A DNA stretch of 64,000 nt, taken from Marinimicrococcus sp033875255. Lineage in GTDB: Bacteria; Pseudomonadota; Alphaproteobacteria; Geminicoccales; Geminicoccaceae. Positions 9,012-19,220 of this stretch are shown here, in pieces. Location: contig JAWZSN010000016.1 of assembly GCA_033875255.1 (NCBI GenBank), positions 71,956 through 135,955 on the forward strand. The letters are read 5' to 3'. Made by a program: the position numbers and the translations under genes. Numbering within the stretch: the stretch's first letter is position 1; each line of letters starts with the position of its first letter. A model generated the notes under the pieces. That model worked only from the letters and a program-made list of their open reading frames with translations, ran no database searches and was not told where the DNA came from.

Positions 9012-9908
9012 TCAGGCGGGCTGCGCCGTGAACAGCGCCGCGTCCGCCGGATCCTCGACCCGGCGCAGCAGCGCCGAGCGGAGCTTCATGAGGGCGCGGT
9101 GCTCGATCTGGCGCACCCGCTCCTTGCTGATGCCGAGCCGTACGCCCAGCTCCTCCAGCGTGCGCCCGTCGTCACGCAGCCGACGCTCGCGGATGATGGT
9201 CTGCTCGCGCTCGGAGAGCTCCTTGAGCGAGGAGGCCAGCCACTGCGAGCGCTGCCGCGTGTCGTGCCGCTCCTGCACGATCTCCTCCGGCGTCGGACGC
9301 TCGTCGGCCAGGAAATCCTGCCAGACGTCCTCGCCGTGGACGCTGATCGAGGCGTTGAGCGACTGGTCGCCGCTCATCAGCCGCATCTCCATCGCCTCGA
9401 CCTCGCCCACCGGCACCGCCAGGGCCTCGGCGATGTAGGCGCGGCCCTCGTCGTTGAGATCGGCGCCGCGGCCGTCATCGATCTTGGCGCGCAGCCGTCG
9501 CAGGTTGAAGAACAGCGATTTCTGCGCAGCGGTGGTGCCGGTGCGGACCACCGACCAGTTGCGCAGGATATAGTCCTGCATCGCCGAGCGGATCCACCAG
9601 GCCGCATAGGTCGAGAAGCGCACCTCGCGCTCCGGCTCGAAGCGTGCGGCCGCCTGCATCAGCCCCACCACGCCCTCCTGGACGAGGTCTGCCAGCGGCA
9701 GGCCGTAGTTCTTGAACCGGCTGGCGGTGCTGATCACCAGCCGCATATAGGACGTGACGAGCTCGTGAAGTGCGGCCTCGTCATCCTCGTTGCGCCACAG
9801 GCGGGCCAGCTCCATCTCGCGCTCGCGCGTGAGGAGCGGCGCGTTCATCGAGTCGCGAATGAGCTGCCGGTTGGCGCGCTGGGTGTCCACCGTGTCGGAG
9901 ATCGCCAC
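9012..9908 (-). CDS. rpoH: RNA polymerase sigma factor RpoH (sigma-32 family)
   Basis: 298 residues. Region 2 is clear (LVQEGVVGLMQAAARFEPER, FSTYAAWWIRSAMQDYIL), followed by the RpoH box QKSLFFNLR that distinguishes heat-shock sigma factors, and region 4 (LGISKERVRQIEHRALMKLR). The GTG start is chosen because GGAGG lies 7 bases before it; upstream codons have no ribosome site. Many alphaproteobacteria carry two rpoH genes and I cannot say which one this is. Likely targets include the proteases in this window (ftsH, hslVU), though no sigma-32 promoter was verified. Confidence 0.92.
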   Translation of the reverse strand: MAISDTVDTQRANRQLIRDSMNAPLLTREREMELARLWRNEDDEAALHELVTSYMRLVISTASRFKNYGLPLADLVQEGVVGLMQAAARFEPEREVRFSTYAAWWIRSAMQDYILRNWSVVRTGTTAAQKSLFFNLRRLRAKIDDGRGADLNDEGRAYIAEALAVPVGEVEAMEMRLMSGDQSLNASISVHGEDVWQDFLADERPTPEEIVQERHDTRQRSQWLASSLKELSEREQTIIRERRLRDDGRTLEELGVRLGISKERVRQIEHRALMKLRSALLRRVEDPADAALFTAQPA

Positions 9909-10257
9909 TATCGTACCTCCGCCGCTGCGTTGACGAGGCCGGGTGCCTCGCTCCCGTAACGGCAAGCCGTCTCGAACGTTCCGCTATCTAGTACGGGCCG
10001 AAGAACCTGAAGGATCAATTGAGATCACGGCAGAATGACGGCGGCGTGCCCGGGAAACGACCGGGCCGTTCCGCGCAAGCTCTTGATCCAGTGCTCATCA
10101 TTGCGCGGGCCCTCCGATATCATGACGTCGAATTAACGCCTGGGTCATCTCTATATGGGGACTCCCGGCAGGCGTTGTGAGGGATGCGCTGCAAAGGGTT
10201 GAGATGGCGGGCCTGGTGGCCCAAGAAGGCGTCGCCTTGCTGCAGGAGCGAAGATCC
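9909..10257. other. Divergent intergenic region between rpoH and the thiolase
   Basis: 349 bases without a convincing gene. Toward rpoH, the minus strand reads TTGATC (complement 10013-10018) and TACTAG (complement 9988-9993), 19 bases apart, a weak promoter candidate. A short inverted repeat CCCGG/CCGGG lies near 10050. Toward the thiolase, a TATATG hexamer near 10153 could be a -10 element, without a clear -35. The stretch is lower in GC than the flanking genes, as expected of a promoter region. Confidence 0.4.
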
Positions 10258-11459
<1,202 letters not shown>

Positions 11460-11463
<4 letters not shown>

Positions 11464-12338
11464 GCGCGGCGGGCGATGCGGGACTGCCCGAGGTCGTGAG
11501 CACCGTCGCCGGGCTGCGCCAAAGGGTGGCGGCGTGGCGTGCCCAGGGGCTCACGGTCGGCTTCGTGCCGACCATGGGTGCGCTGCATGCCGGTCATCTG
11601 GCGCTGGTCCGGCACGCCCTCGAGCGGTGCGACAGGGCGCTGGTCTCGATCTTCGTCAACCCCTCGCAGTTCGCCGCCAACGAGGATCTCGACCGCTACC
11701 CGCGCACGCTGGAAAGCGATCGTGGAAAGCTTGCGGCGATGGGCGCGCATCTGGTGTTCGCCCCCTCGGCGCGCGAGATGTACCCGGCGGACTTCACGAC
11801 CGGCGTCGCGGTCGGCGGCCTGGGCGAGGGGCTGTGCGCGGTGACGCGTCCGCATTTCTTCGGCGGCGTGGCGACGGTGGTCACCAAGCTCTTGAACCAG
11901 GCCCAGGCCGACATCGCCGTTTTCGGCGAGAAGGACTACCAGCAGCTGTTGGTGGTGCGTCGGCTGGCCCGCGACCTCGACATCCCGACCGAGATCGTCG
12001 GGCACCCGACCGAGCGGGAGGAGGACGGGCTCGCGCTGTCCTCGCGCAATGCCTATCTGAGCGTCGACCAGCGGCGGACGGCGGCGGGGCTTCCAGCAGT
12101 GCTGCAGCGCACGGCGGCGTCACTTGCCGGCGGAGCGCCGGTCGGCGGCACCCTTGCGCGGGCACGCGAGGAGCTGCTGGCGTGCGGCTTCTCGCGGATC
12201 GACTATGTAGAGCTGCGCGACTCGCAGACGCTGGCGCCGGTGGATCCGCTCGGCGGGCGGGAGGCGCGGCTGCTGGCGGCGGCATGGCTGGGCGAGGTGC
12301 GGCTGATCGACAACCTCGCCGTGGCCGCCGCACGGTGA
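11460..12338 (+). CDS. panC: Pantothenate synthetase
   Basis: 292 residues. It condenses pantoate with beta-alanine using ATP. Motifs are PTMGALHAGH (HIGH-like ATP site), FGEKDYQQ and LSSRNAYLS (KMSKS-like loop). The start codon is shared with the thiolase stop in ATGA, so translation is coupled. panB is not next to it. A hairpin follows the stop. Confidence 0.92.
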
Positions 12339-12345
12339 GACCTGC

Positions 12346-12382
12346 GCCCGTGACACGGCGTTCTCACGCCGGCGTCACGGGC
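12346..12382. terminator. Hairpin between convergent panC and tatA
   Basis: GCCCGTGAC at 12346-12354 pairs with GTCACGGGC at 12374-12382, and the inner CGGCG/CGCCG also pairs. There is no clear U-tract on either strand, so it may be a bidirectional or Rho-assisted terminator. Confidence 0.5.
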
Positions 12383-12401
12383 GGCAAGGCCGGCTCTGGC
12401 T

Positions 12402-12587
12402 TCAGGCGACCTTGCTCTCGTCCTTGAGAGCACTCTTGGGCTCGTCGTCGTCCTCCTTGAGGCCGGCCTTGAAGCTCTTGATGCCCTTGGCGAAGTCACC
12501 CATCACGTTCGGCAGCTTGCCGGCGCCGAAGACGATGAGGATGACCGCCAGGACGATCATCCAATGCCACATGCTGAAAGCACCCAC
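12402..12587 (-). CDS. tatA: Sec-independent translocase subunit TatA
   Basis: 61 residues. One N-terminal membrane helix (MGAFSMWHWMIVLAVILIV), the hinge FGAGKLP, an amphipathic helix (GDFAKGIKSFK) and an acidic and Lys-rich tail are the TatA/E layout. The GTG start is preferred because AAGGAG lies 7 bases before it and yields the usual MGxFSxWHW start; an ATG 5 codons later would remove that. tatB and tatC are not beside it. TolB and the DUF6134 protein of this window carry Arg-Arg signal sequences that could use Tat. Confidence 0.9.
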   Translation of the reverse strand: MGAFSMWHWMIVLAVILIVFGAGKLPNVMGDFAKGIKSFKAGLKEDDDEPKSALKDESKVA

Positions 12588-12726
12588 AGGCAAGCTCCTT
12601 GACGTGTGCTGGTTGAAGGCTTTTTCGAGCTTCGCCAGAGGCTATCCGCATCATCATGGGCTGCCAAGTGAAAGCACGTCGCGGTTCCGTGCAGCGGTGC
12701 CGCACCCCCGATCGGCCGCACCGGCC

Positions 12727-13584
12727 TCAGCAGGCGCGTCCGCGGCGCAGCCGGTGATGCAGCCAGAACAGCGGCGACAGGGCGGCGATCACCATCTCGT
12801 TGGGCCGCATGAGCCCCGAGAGCAGCCGCTCGCGATAGCGCGAGCGGCTGAAGAGATGCTTGAGCCGCCAGCGTTTCGGACGGGTCGGCGGCAGGCGATG
12901 GTCGCTCTTGAAGGGACCTTGCACGGCTACCATCGGGAAATACGCGAAGGTACCGGGAAGAGCCGCGTAGGCGGCGTCGATCCCCGCACCGGCGAGGCGT
13001 ACCAGGGCGGTATCGGGCCGCTCCGGCGGATGCTCCTGCAGCCAGGCGAGCAGGCGGGGGCTCGCGATATAGGCGTGGCAGCAGGCCGAGGCGGTACGCA
13101 GCAGATGCGGCGCCACGAACCAGGCGCGCAGCGGCCAGTGGCCGAGAAAGAGGATGGTCCAGTCGCAGGGCAGGCTCTCCAGCGCGGTCCTGATCGAGCG
13201 TACCCGGGCGGGGCTCGTCCGGCGCGAGAACTGCACGTCATCCTCGAAGATGGCGATGGTCCGCTGGCCACGCCGCAACGCCTCCAGCGCCACCTCGCGA
13301 TGCGACTGCCAGATGCCGCGGATCGGTTTGGTGGGATGGCGCTCGGGGCGGAAGAAGCGCACCCGGCCGCACAGGCCCACGCGATGAAACTCGGCCGCGG
13401 CGCTGGCGGCGCGGTCCTCGCGGCTCTTGAGCGAGATGCAGTAGGCGGCATCGAGGAACGACCAGTCGAGCGCCTCTGCCGCCTCCGCTGAACCGCCCGA
13501 GCAGTGCGGGCAGCCCGGCCGGGGCGGGCAGACATGGTAGAATCCGCCGCCGGTCGGCATGGCTTTCGCCGTCTCCTCGCCCAT
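12727..13584 (-). CDS. Glycosyltransferase family 25-type protein
   Basis: 285 residues from an ATG with GGGAG about 8 bases upstream. The GT25 core is visible as YCISLKSREDRAA, then GxxxSH-like WQSHREVALEALRRG, and the metal-binding IFEDDVQF. Members transfer sugars in lipooligosaccharide or surface glycan synthesis. A CPPRPGCPHCSG segment near the N terminus gives three closely spaced Cys residues that are not part of the GT25 core and could bind metal. No other glycan gene is next to it. Confidence 0.75.
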   Translation of the reverse strand: MGEETAKAMPTGGGFYHVCPPRPGCPHCSGGSAEAAEALDWSFLDAAYCISLKSREDRAASAAAEFHRVGLCGRVRFFRPERHPTKPIRGIWQSHREVALEALRRGQRTIAIFEDDVQFSRRTSPARVRSIRTALESLPCDWTILFLGHWPLRAWFVAPHLLRTASACCHAYIASPRLLAWLQEHPPERPDTALVRLAGAGIDAAYAALPGTFAYFPMVAVQGPFKSDHRLPPTRPKRWRLKHLFSRSRYRERLLSGLMRPNEMVIAALSPLFWLHHRLRRGRAC

Positions 13585-13693
13585 CGGTTCCGCTCCCGCG
13601 AGCCCTTCGATGGCGCCGCGCTGACAAAGCGCGTGGCGCCATTCAAGAAAGTCGCCTGCGCTGCCCCGGGTTGCAAGGATGTGGCGATGCGGC

Positions 13694-15037
13694 TCAGGTG
13701 GGGGCGAACATGCGCTCCATCTCGCGGCGCACCCGCACCACCGGGTCCTGCGGGTCGATCTCCACGTCCGTCCAGCGCAGCGCCGCGCCTCTGGCCACGT
13801 CGCTTTTGAGACGGACCTTGTGGGCGAGGCCCAGCGGCAAGAGCCCGTCACGCAGGCTGACCTCGGCCGGCACCTGCCGGCCCCAGACGCAGTAGCCGCC
13901 CTCGCCGTCGAGGATCTCGCCGGCCTGGAGGTCGCGCTTGGCGGTGGCCACGACATCGGAGCGGAAGCCGGTGGGAGCGCCGGTGGGCTCGCCCCTGAGC
14001 GCGACCGAGGCCACCGAGATGCCGAGCTCGAGGCCGATCAGGTGGATTGGTCGGTAGAGGGCGATGTGCTCGAACCGGTCGTCGGGGAGCAGCTTGTACT
14101 CCTCCGCGCAGAAGCGGACATAGTCGTGCCCGGCGGCGATAACGACATAGGTGCCCATCTGCAGGTGGTTCTCCACCGGCCGCATGTCGCGGTGCAGCGA
14201 GGAGACCACTTCCGTCGTGCCGCTTCTGGCCAGCACGCCGCCCTTCTCCTCGGGCCGGCACACGCTCGAGAGCTCGTAGATGGAGGCGGGCGGGAAGGAG
14301 AGCCCGTCCGGCTGCGGCACCAGGCCGGTGGCGTTGCACACCGCGCTCATCTCGATGCCCGACTTGGTGCCGTCGAGGAAGCTGTTGAACATCTTGGGAT
14401 TCATGCGGCCGCGCTCGGCCTTCTCGGGCGACAGCCCGTAATGCTCCCAGACCGTGTCGGGGGTGCTCTCGTGGAAGGCAGGGTGGTAGCGCGTGCCCTT
14501 GCCGGCGCACACCACCTCGAAGCCGCAGGCCCGGGCCCAGTCGACATGCTCGCAGATCAGCGCCGGCTGGTCGCCATAGGCCAGCGAGTAGACGACGCCG
14601 GCCTGCCGCGCTCGCTCGGCCAGGAGCGGCCCCGCCACCACGTCGGCCTCGACATTGACCATCACCACATGCTTGCCGTTTTCGATGGCGGCGAGGCAGT
14701 GGGCGATGCCCGCACCCGGATCGCCCGTGGCCTCGATCACCACCTCCACGGCCGGGTGCGAAAGAACCGCCTGCGCGTCCTCGGTCACGCAGGTGGCCCC
14801 GCCTCTGGCCGCGTCGTCGAGCGAGCGGGCGGAGAAGCGCTCCTCCTCCCAGCCGCAGTAGCGGAGGTTCTCCTTCGCCCGCTCGGGCGCCAGATCGACC
14901 AGGCCCACGAGATGGAGGCCGGGGGTGCGGCGCACCTGGGAGAGGAACATGGTGCCGAACTTGCCGGCCCCGATCATCCCGATGCCGACCGGCCGGCCTT
15001 CGCCGGCGCGGCGCAGGAGCAGCGCATTGAGATTCAT
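13694..15037 (-). CDS. NAD(P)-binding homoserine-dehydrogenase-like oxidoreductase with C-terminal SAF domain
   Basis: 447 residues. The N-terminal Rossmann motif is GMIGAGKFGTMF, followed by VIEATGDPGAG and EADVVAGPLL, as in homoserine-dehydrogenase-like folds. The last about 90 residues (AKRDLQAGEILDGEGGYCVWG) form a SAF domain, which is why such proteins are sometimes mis-annotated as FlgA. The substrate is unknown, probably a sugar-acid intermediate. GAGGAGAG lies 5 bases before the ATG. It is last in a tightly packed minus-strand array with Gfo/Idh/MocA, 2-hydroxyacid dehydrogenase and aldolase genes. Confidence 0.75.
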   Translation of the reverse strand: MNLNALLLRRAGEGRPVGIGMIGAGKFGTMFLSQVRRTPGLHLVGLVDLAPERAKENLRYCGWEEERFSARSLDDAARGGATCVTEDAQAVLSHPAVEVVIEATGDPGAGIAHCLAAIENGKHVVMVNVEADVVAGPLLAERARQAGVVYSLAYGDQPALICEHVDWARACGFEVVCAGKGTRYHPAFHESTPDTVWEHYGLSPEKAERGRMNPKMFNSFLDGTKSGIEMSAVCNATGLVPQPDGLSFPPASIYELSSVCRPEEKGGVLARSGTTEVVSSLHRDMRPVENHLQMGTYVVIAAGHDYVRFCAEEYKLLPDDRFEHIALYRPIHLIGLELGISVASVALRGEPTGAPTGFRSDVVATAKRDLQAGEILDGEGGYCVWGRQVPAEVSLRDGLLPLGLAHKVRLKSDVARGAALRWTDVEIDPQDPVVRVRREMERMFAPT

Positions 15038-15073
15038 GAGAGCTCTCCTCTCGAGCGCCCGGCGGCGCCGTTG

Positions 15074-16204
15074 TCAGTCGGCCTCCTCGACCTCCACCCA
15101 GCGGCGCTGCTCGGAGGACAGCTTGATGGCGTCGACCACCCGCTGGATCTCCCAGGCCTCGCGGAAGTCCGGCTGGAATGCCGGACCGCCGGCCAGCGCC
15201 AGCACGATGTCGCGGATCTCGATGGCCTTGATCTCGTTGAAGCCGAGCTGGTGGCCCGGAGCCGGGCAGAACGGGGCGTAGCCCGGATGCTGGGGGCCTG
15301 CGGGAATCTCGACATAGCCCTCGCGGCCCGCCTTGCCGCCCTTGAGGAACAGGCGCAGCTCGTTCATGCGCTCCATGTTGAGGAGGATCGAGCCTTTCGA
15401 GCCGGTGAGCTCGAAGGCGAGGTACATCTTGCGGCCGGTGGCGACCCACGAGGCCTCGATCGTGCCCCTGACGCCGCCCTCGAAGCGCACCAGGGCGCGT
15501 GCCTGGTCGTCCACCTCGACCGGCTGCGAGGGCGCGCCGCCGCGGCTGGTGGGCCGTTCCGTGATCACCGTGTCGGTGTCGGCGCAGACCTGGGTCAGCG
15601 GACCAACGACGTGGCGCGCCATGGCGATGATGTGGCTGCCCAGATCGGTCACCGCACCGCCGCCGCCGCCTGCATCGAAGCGCCACGACCAGGGCTCGCC
15701 GGGATCGCTCATATAGTCCTCGGCGTGGATGCCGCGAAAACCCCACAGCTCGCCGATCTCGCCCGCCTCGACGATCTCGCGGGCGAGCGCGGTCATCGGG
15801 TTGCGCAGATAGTTGAAGCCCACGAAACTCGGCACGCCGGCCTTCTCGGCGGCGTCGGCCAGCAGTCGCGCCTCGCCGGCGGTGGGCGCCAGTGGCTTCT
15901 CGCAATAGACCGGCTTGCCGGCCTCGATGGCGGCCAGCGCCATTTCCTTGTGCAGCCGGTTGGGCGCGGTGATGTCGATCAGGCCGATGCCCGGATCGCG
16001 GACCAGGTCTTCCCAGTCGCCGGTGTGGCGCTCGATCCGCAGCCGCGCCGCTGCCTGCTCGGCCAGCTCCGCCGAGACGTCGGCGAGGACCGTGACGACC
16101 GGCTCCAGGGGCAGCTCGAAGACGCCGGGTGCGGCTCGCCAGGCGAGCGCGTGGCTGCGGCCCATGAAGCCGGAGCCGATGAGACCCACCGCGAGACGCC
16201 CCAT
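15074..16204 (-). CDS. Gfo/Idh/MocA family oxidoreductase
   Basis: 376 residues. The Rossmann motif is GLIGSGFMGRSHALAW, then the family's CEKPLAP motif (Lys-Pro near the nicotinamide) and GFNYLRNPM. The C-terminal alpha/beta domain contains the GAVTDLGSHIIAMA catalytic region with His. Such enzymes oxidise sugars or inositols; the substrate here is not determined. A strong AAGGAGGAAG precedes the ATG. It sits 13 bases from the 2-hydroxyacid dehydrogenase and 36 bases from the SAF-domain gene. Confidence 0.85.
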   Translation of the reverse strand: MGRLAVGLIGSGFMGRSHALAWRAAPGVFELPLEPVVTVLADVSAELAEQAAARLRIERHTGDWEDLVRDPGIGLIDITAPNRLHKEMALAAIEAGKPVYCEKPLAPTAGEARLLADAAEKAGVPSFVGFNYLRNPMTALAREIVEAGEIGELWGFRGIHAEDYMSDPGEPWSWRFDAGGGGGAVTDLGSHIIAMARHVVGPLTQVCADTDTVITERPTSRGGAPSQPVEVDDQARALVRFEGGVRGTIEASWVATGRKMYLAFELTGSKGSILLNMERMNELRLFLKGGKAGREGYVEIPAGPQHPGYAPFCPAPGHQLGFNEIKAIEIRDIVLALAGGPAFQPDFREAWEIQRVVDAIKLSSEQRRWVEVEEAD

Positions 16205-16217
16205 GGCTTCCTCCTTC

Positions 16218-17180
16218 CTAGAGGACCTGAGGGTTCACCACTACCGAAGGGTCGAGCCTGCCGTCGAGGGCGGCGAGCAGGTTCTGTGCCGATTCCACCG
16301 CCATGCGCAGCGCCGCCTCGGCGGTCACGCCGGCCATGTGCGGGGTCAGGAGAACGTTGGGAAGCTCAAGGAGCGGGTGATTGCCCGGCGGCGGCTCCTG
16401 GCTGAAGGCGTCGAGCGCGGCGCCACCCAGACGTCCGCTGGCAAGGCATGCAGCCAGCGCCACCTCGTCGACCAGCCCGCCGCGCGCGGTGTTGACGAGC
16501 AAAGCCCCCGGCCGCATCCGCGCCAGCTCGGCCTCGCCCAGAAGATTGCGGGTGGCCTCGGTGAGCGGACAATGCAGGCTCACCACGTCGGCCGCCTCGA
16601 GGCCGGCGCCCAGATTCTCGATCCGCCGGCAGCCGGCCTCGGCGACCCGCTCCGGCGGGGCCACGGGATCGAGCACCAGCACCTCCATGTCGAAGGCCCG
16701 GGCGCGCCGCGCCACATGGGCGCCGATCCGCCCGAAGCCGACGATCAGGAGGGTCTTGCCGTGGAGCTCGACCGGCGAGAGGCGGTTGCGCAGCGCCCAG
16801 TCGCCCCGGCGCAGGGCGCTGTCGAACGCGCGGCCGTGCTTGGCCAGCTCCATCATCGCGAAGATCGTGTGCTCGGCCACCGCGATCATGTTGGCGGTGG
16901 CGGCGATGGCGAGCGGGATGCGGCGGCGGGTCAGGGGCTCGAGCGGGACGTTGTCGTAGCCGACCCCGTGCCGCGAGACGACCTTGAGGCGCGTCGCCGC
17001 GTCGAGCATCGCCGGCGTCAGCTTCGTGGTGCGCACGAGGATCGCCTCGCTGCGCGGCATGGCCGCCATCAGCGTCTCGGGCGTGGGCTCTGGCAGCAAT
17101 GCCAGCTCGATGCCCGGCCGGGCGCGGAGGAGGGACAGGCCCTCCTCGCGCACCCGGTCGATGACGGTAACGACGGTCAT
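16218..17180 (-). CDS. D-isomer-specific 2-hydroxyacid dehydrogenase
   Basis: 320 residues. The NAD-binding motif is VGFGRIGAHVARRA, catalytic Arg lies in LVNTARGGLVDE, and the catalytic His in LLTPHMAGVT. These place it in the phosphoglycerate/glyoxylate/hydroxypyruvate reductase superfamily. With the neighbouring HpcH/HpaI aldolase, a role in reducing a 2-oxo acid or hydroxypyruvate-like cleavage product is plausible but unproven. The ribosome site is weak, so coupling to the aldolase 16 bases upstream is likely. Confidence 0.85.
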   Translation of the reverse strand: MTVVTVIDRVREEGLSLLRARPGIELALLPEPTPETLMAAMPRSEAILVRTTKLTPAMLDAATRLKVVSRHGVGYDNVPLEPLTRRRIPLAIAATANMIAVAEHTIFAMMELAKHGRAFDSALRRGDWALRNRLSPVELHGKTLLIVGFGRIGAHVARRARAFDMEVLVLDPVAPPERVAEAGCRRIENLGAGLEAADVVSLHCPLTEATRNLLGEAELARMRPGALLVNTARGGLVDEVALAACLASGRLGGAALDAFSQEPPPGNHPLLELPNVLLTPHMAGVTAEAALRMAVESAQNLLAALDGRLDPSVVVNPQVL

Positions 17181-17196
17181 CGTGCCGGGCCGTGGC

Positions 17197-17985
17197 TCAG
17201 TAGGTCGAGCTCTTGGGCCCTTCGACGTCCGAGCCCATGGCCTGGACGATCTCGACCGCCTTCATGGTCAGCAGGCGCGAGTCGGAGAGCATGCTGGTGT
17301 AGTTGAAGCCCCAGCCCAGCGCCTTCTTGGCGAAGTCGACAGAGCCGCAATGGATGCCGGCATAGATCTTGTGCCGCTTGGCGCCCTCGATGATCGTCGA
17401 GATGGCGTCCAGCACCTTGGGCTCGGTGGGGTCGAGCTGGGCGTTGTGACCCATCGACAGCGCGAGGTCGGCGGGGCCCACATAGATGCCGTCGAGGCCC
17501 GGGGTCGAGAGGATCTCGTCCAGGTTCTCGAGGGCCTGCTTGGTCTCGATCATGGCCATCGAGAGGATGGTCTCGTTGGCCTTCGCACCGTAGTCGGCGC
17601 CGCCATAGATGGTGGCGCGGATCGGGCCGAAGCTGCGCTGGCCCTTGGGCGCGTAGTTGCAGTAGGAGACCAGCTCCTCGGCCTGGGCGCGGGTGTTGAC
17701 CATCGGGCAGATGATGCCGTAGGCGCCGGCGTCCAGCATCTTCATGATGATGCCGGCCTCGCGCCAGGGGACGCGCGCCAGAGGGATGGTCTCCGTCGTC
17801 GAGATCGCCTGGAGCATGCCGACGGCGGCCTGATAGTCGATCAGCCCGTGCTGCAGGTCGATGGTGATGCTGTCCCAGCCGCAATGGGCCATGACCTCGG
17901 CAGCCACGGGGCTGGGCATCGAGCACCAGCCGTTGACCGTGCCCTTGCCGCTGTTCCACTTGGTCCTGAGCGTGTTCTCGCGCAT
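17197..17985 (-). CDS. HpcH/HpaI family aldolase
   Basis: 262 residues. The class II pyruvate-dependent aldolase barrel shows ITIDLQHGLIDY near the N terminus, the metal-binding AMIETKQALENLDEI and IYVGPADLALSMG. Family members cleave 4-hydroxy-2-oxo acids, for example 2-keto-3-deoxyglucarate or 4-hydroxy-2-oxoheptanedioate. The start is chosen at MRENTLRTKWN, the common start of this subfamily; its ribosome site is poor. It follows iolG by about 95 bases. Confidence 0.85.
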   Translation of the reverse strand: MRENTLRTKWNSGKGTVNGWCSMPSPVAAEVMAHCGWDSITIDLQHGLIDYQAAVGMLQAISTTETIPLARVPWREAGIIMKMLDAGAYGIICPMVNTRAQAEELVSYCNYAPKGQRSFGPIRATIYGGADYGAKANETILSMAMIETKQALENLDEILSTPGLDGIYVGPADLALSMGHNAQLDPTEPKVLDAISTIIEGAKRHKIYAGIHCGSVDFAKKALGWGFNYTSMLSDSRLLTMKAVEIVQAMGSDVEGPKSSTY

Positions 17986-18080
17986 CTGTCCGGAAATCCC
18001 CCCTGGCTCCTGCGTTGCGCGGCGACGGTAGGCCGCACCCTTTGGGCTGTCCAGCACCGCCAGGGAAAAGGAGACACGCG

Positions 18081-19073
18081 TCAGAGGCGGACCACCTGCC
18101 CGCTGCGCAGCGACTCGTAGGCGGCGTTGGCGAGCAGCAGCGCCCGCCGCCCGTCCTCGAAGCCCACCGGCACCGGCTTCCTCGCCGCGACCGATTCGAC
18201 GAAGGCGTCGATCTCGGCCACGTAGGCCTCGCGGTAGCGCTCGATGAAGAAATGCAGCAGCGGATCCAGCGCCCCGGTGCGCTCCTTCGTCCAGCGTTCC
18301 ACCGTGGTGGCGCGCCGGTTGCCCGCCTGGAGCATGCCGTGCTCGCCCATCACCTCGACCCGCTGGTCGTAGCCGTAGACCGCGCGGCGGTAGTTGGTGA
18401 TGCAGCACTGCCGCCCGGAGGCCGTGCGCAGCAGGATCATCGCCGTGTCGTGCTCTCCCAGGTCGCGCACCCGCTGGTCGATCAGCGCGTCGGCGAAGGC
18501 GGCGACCTGGACCGGCTCCTCGCCGAGGAAGAAGCGGGCGAGATCGAAGTCGTGGATGGTCATGTCGCGCAGCAGGCCGCCCGCCACCTTCATGTAGTCG
18601 TCGGAGGGGATGTCGGGATCGCGGCTGGTGATGATGACCTGACGCACCTCGCCGATCTCGCCCGCCCCGATCGCGGTCTTGATGGCGGCGAAGGAGGGAT
18701 CGAAGCGCCGGTTGAAGCCGATCTGCACCACGGGATCGAGGCTGCCGATCTCCGACCAGCAGGCGTCGACCCGGGCGATGTCGAGGTCGATGGGCTTCTC
18801 GCAGAGCACCGCCTTGCCGGCCTTGGCGGCGGCGGTGATGAGGTCGACGTGGGTGTCGGTGGAGGAGGCGATGAGCACCGCGTCCACCGCGGGATCGTCC
18901 ATGGCCTGCTCGACGCTGTCGGCGACCTTGCAGCCATGCCCGGCGGCCACCGCCTCTGCCGAGGGCCGGTGCACGTCGAAGGCCCAGACGAGCGCCGCGC
19001 GCGGGTGCGCCGCAACCAGTCCGGCATGCATGCGGCCGATGCGGCCGCAGCCGAAGAGCGCGAAACGGACCAT
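18081..19073 (-). CDS. iolG: Inositol 2-dehydrogenase-like oxidoreductase
   Basis: 330 residues. FGCGRIGRMHA is the Rossmann motif, CEKPID the catalytic Lys motif, and MTIHDFDLARFF carries the conserved Asp/His pair of myo-inositol 2-dehydrogenase. It should oxidise myo-inositol (or a related cyclitol or sugar) with NAD. GGGAGG sits 7 bases before the ATG. It faces iolD-iolE divergently, which supports the inositol assignment. Confidence 0.85.
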   Translation of the reverse strand: MVRFALFGCGRIGRMHAGLVAAHPRAALVWAFDVHRPSAEAVAAGHGCKVADSVEQAMDDPAVDAVLIASSTDTHVDLITAAAKAGKAVLCEKPIDLDIARVDACWSEIGSLDPVVQIGFNRRFDPSFAAIKTAIGAGEIGEVRQVIITSRDPDIPSDDYMKVAGGLLRDMTIHDFDLARFFLGEEPVQVAAFADALIDQRVRDLGEHDTAMILLRTASGRQCCITNYRRAVYGYDQRVEVMGEHGMLQAGNRRATTVERWTKERTGALDPLLHFFIERYREAYVAEIDAFVESVAARKPVPVGFEDGRRALLLANAAYESLRSGQVVRL

Positions 19074-19220
19074 CTGCGAGCCTCCCTCTGCTCCTTGGTG
19101 CGAGAGATGCGCCAGCAGCAGGCGTCTGTCAAAGCCCCGTGGGGGGCGCCCTTGGTCCCCGCTTCACCTGCGCCCGGCGACGTTCTAGGGTCGTGGTGGC
19201 TCGGTATGGGGAGGCAGCGG
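19074..19220. promoter_or_regulatory. Divergent control region between iolG and iolD
   Basis: 147 bases separate the two start codons and must contain both promoters. Each gene has a clear ribosome site (GGGAGG for iolG; GGGGAGG for iolD). I could not identify convincing -35/-10 pairs or an operator. Confidence 0.35.

Noticed and set aside
13694..15037. Flagellar FlgA
   Set aside because: Only the C-terminal SAF domain is shared; the Rossmann half and neighbours show an oxidoreductase.
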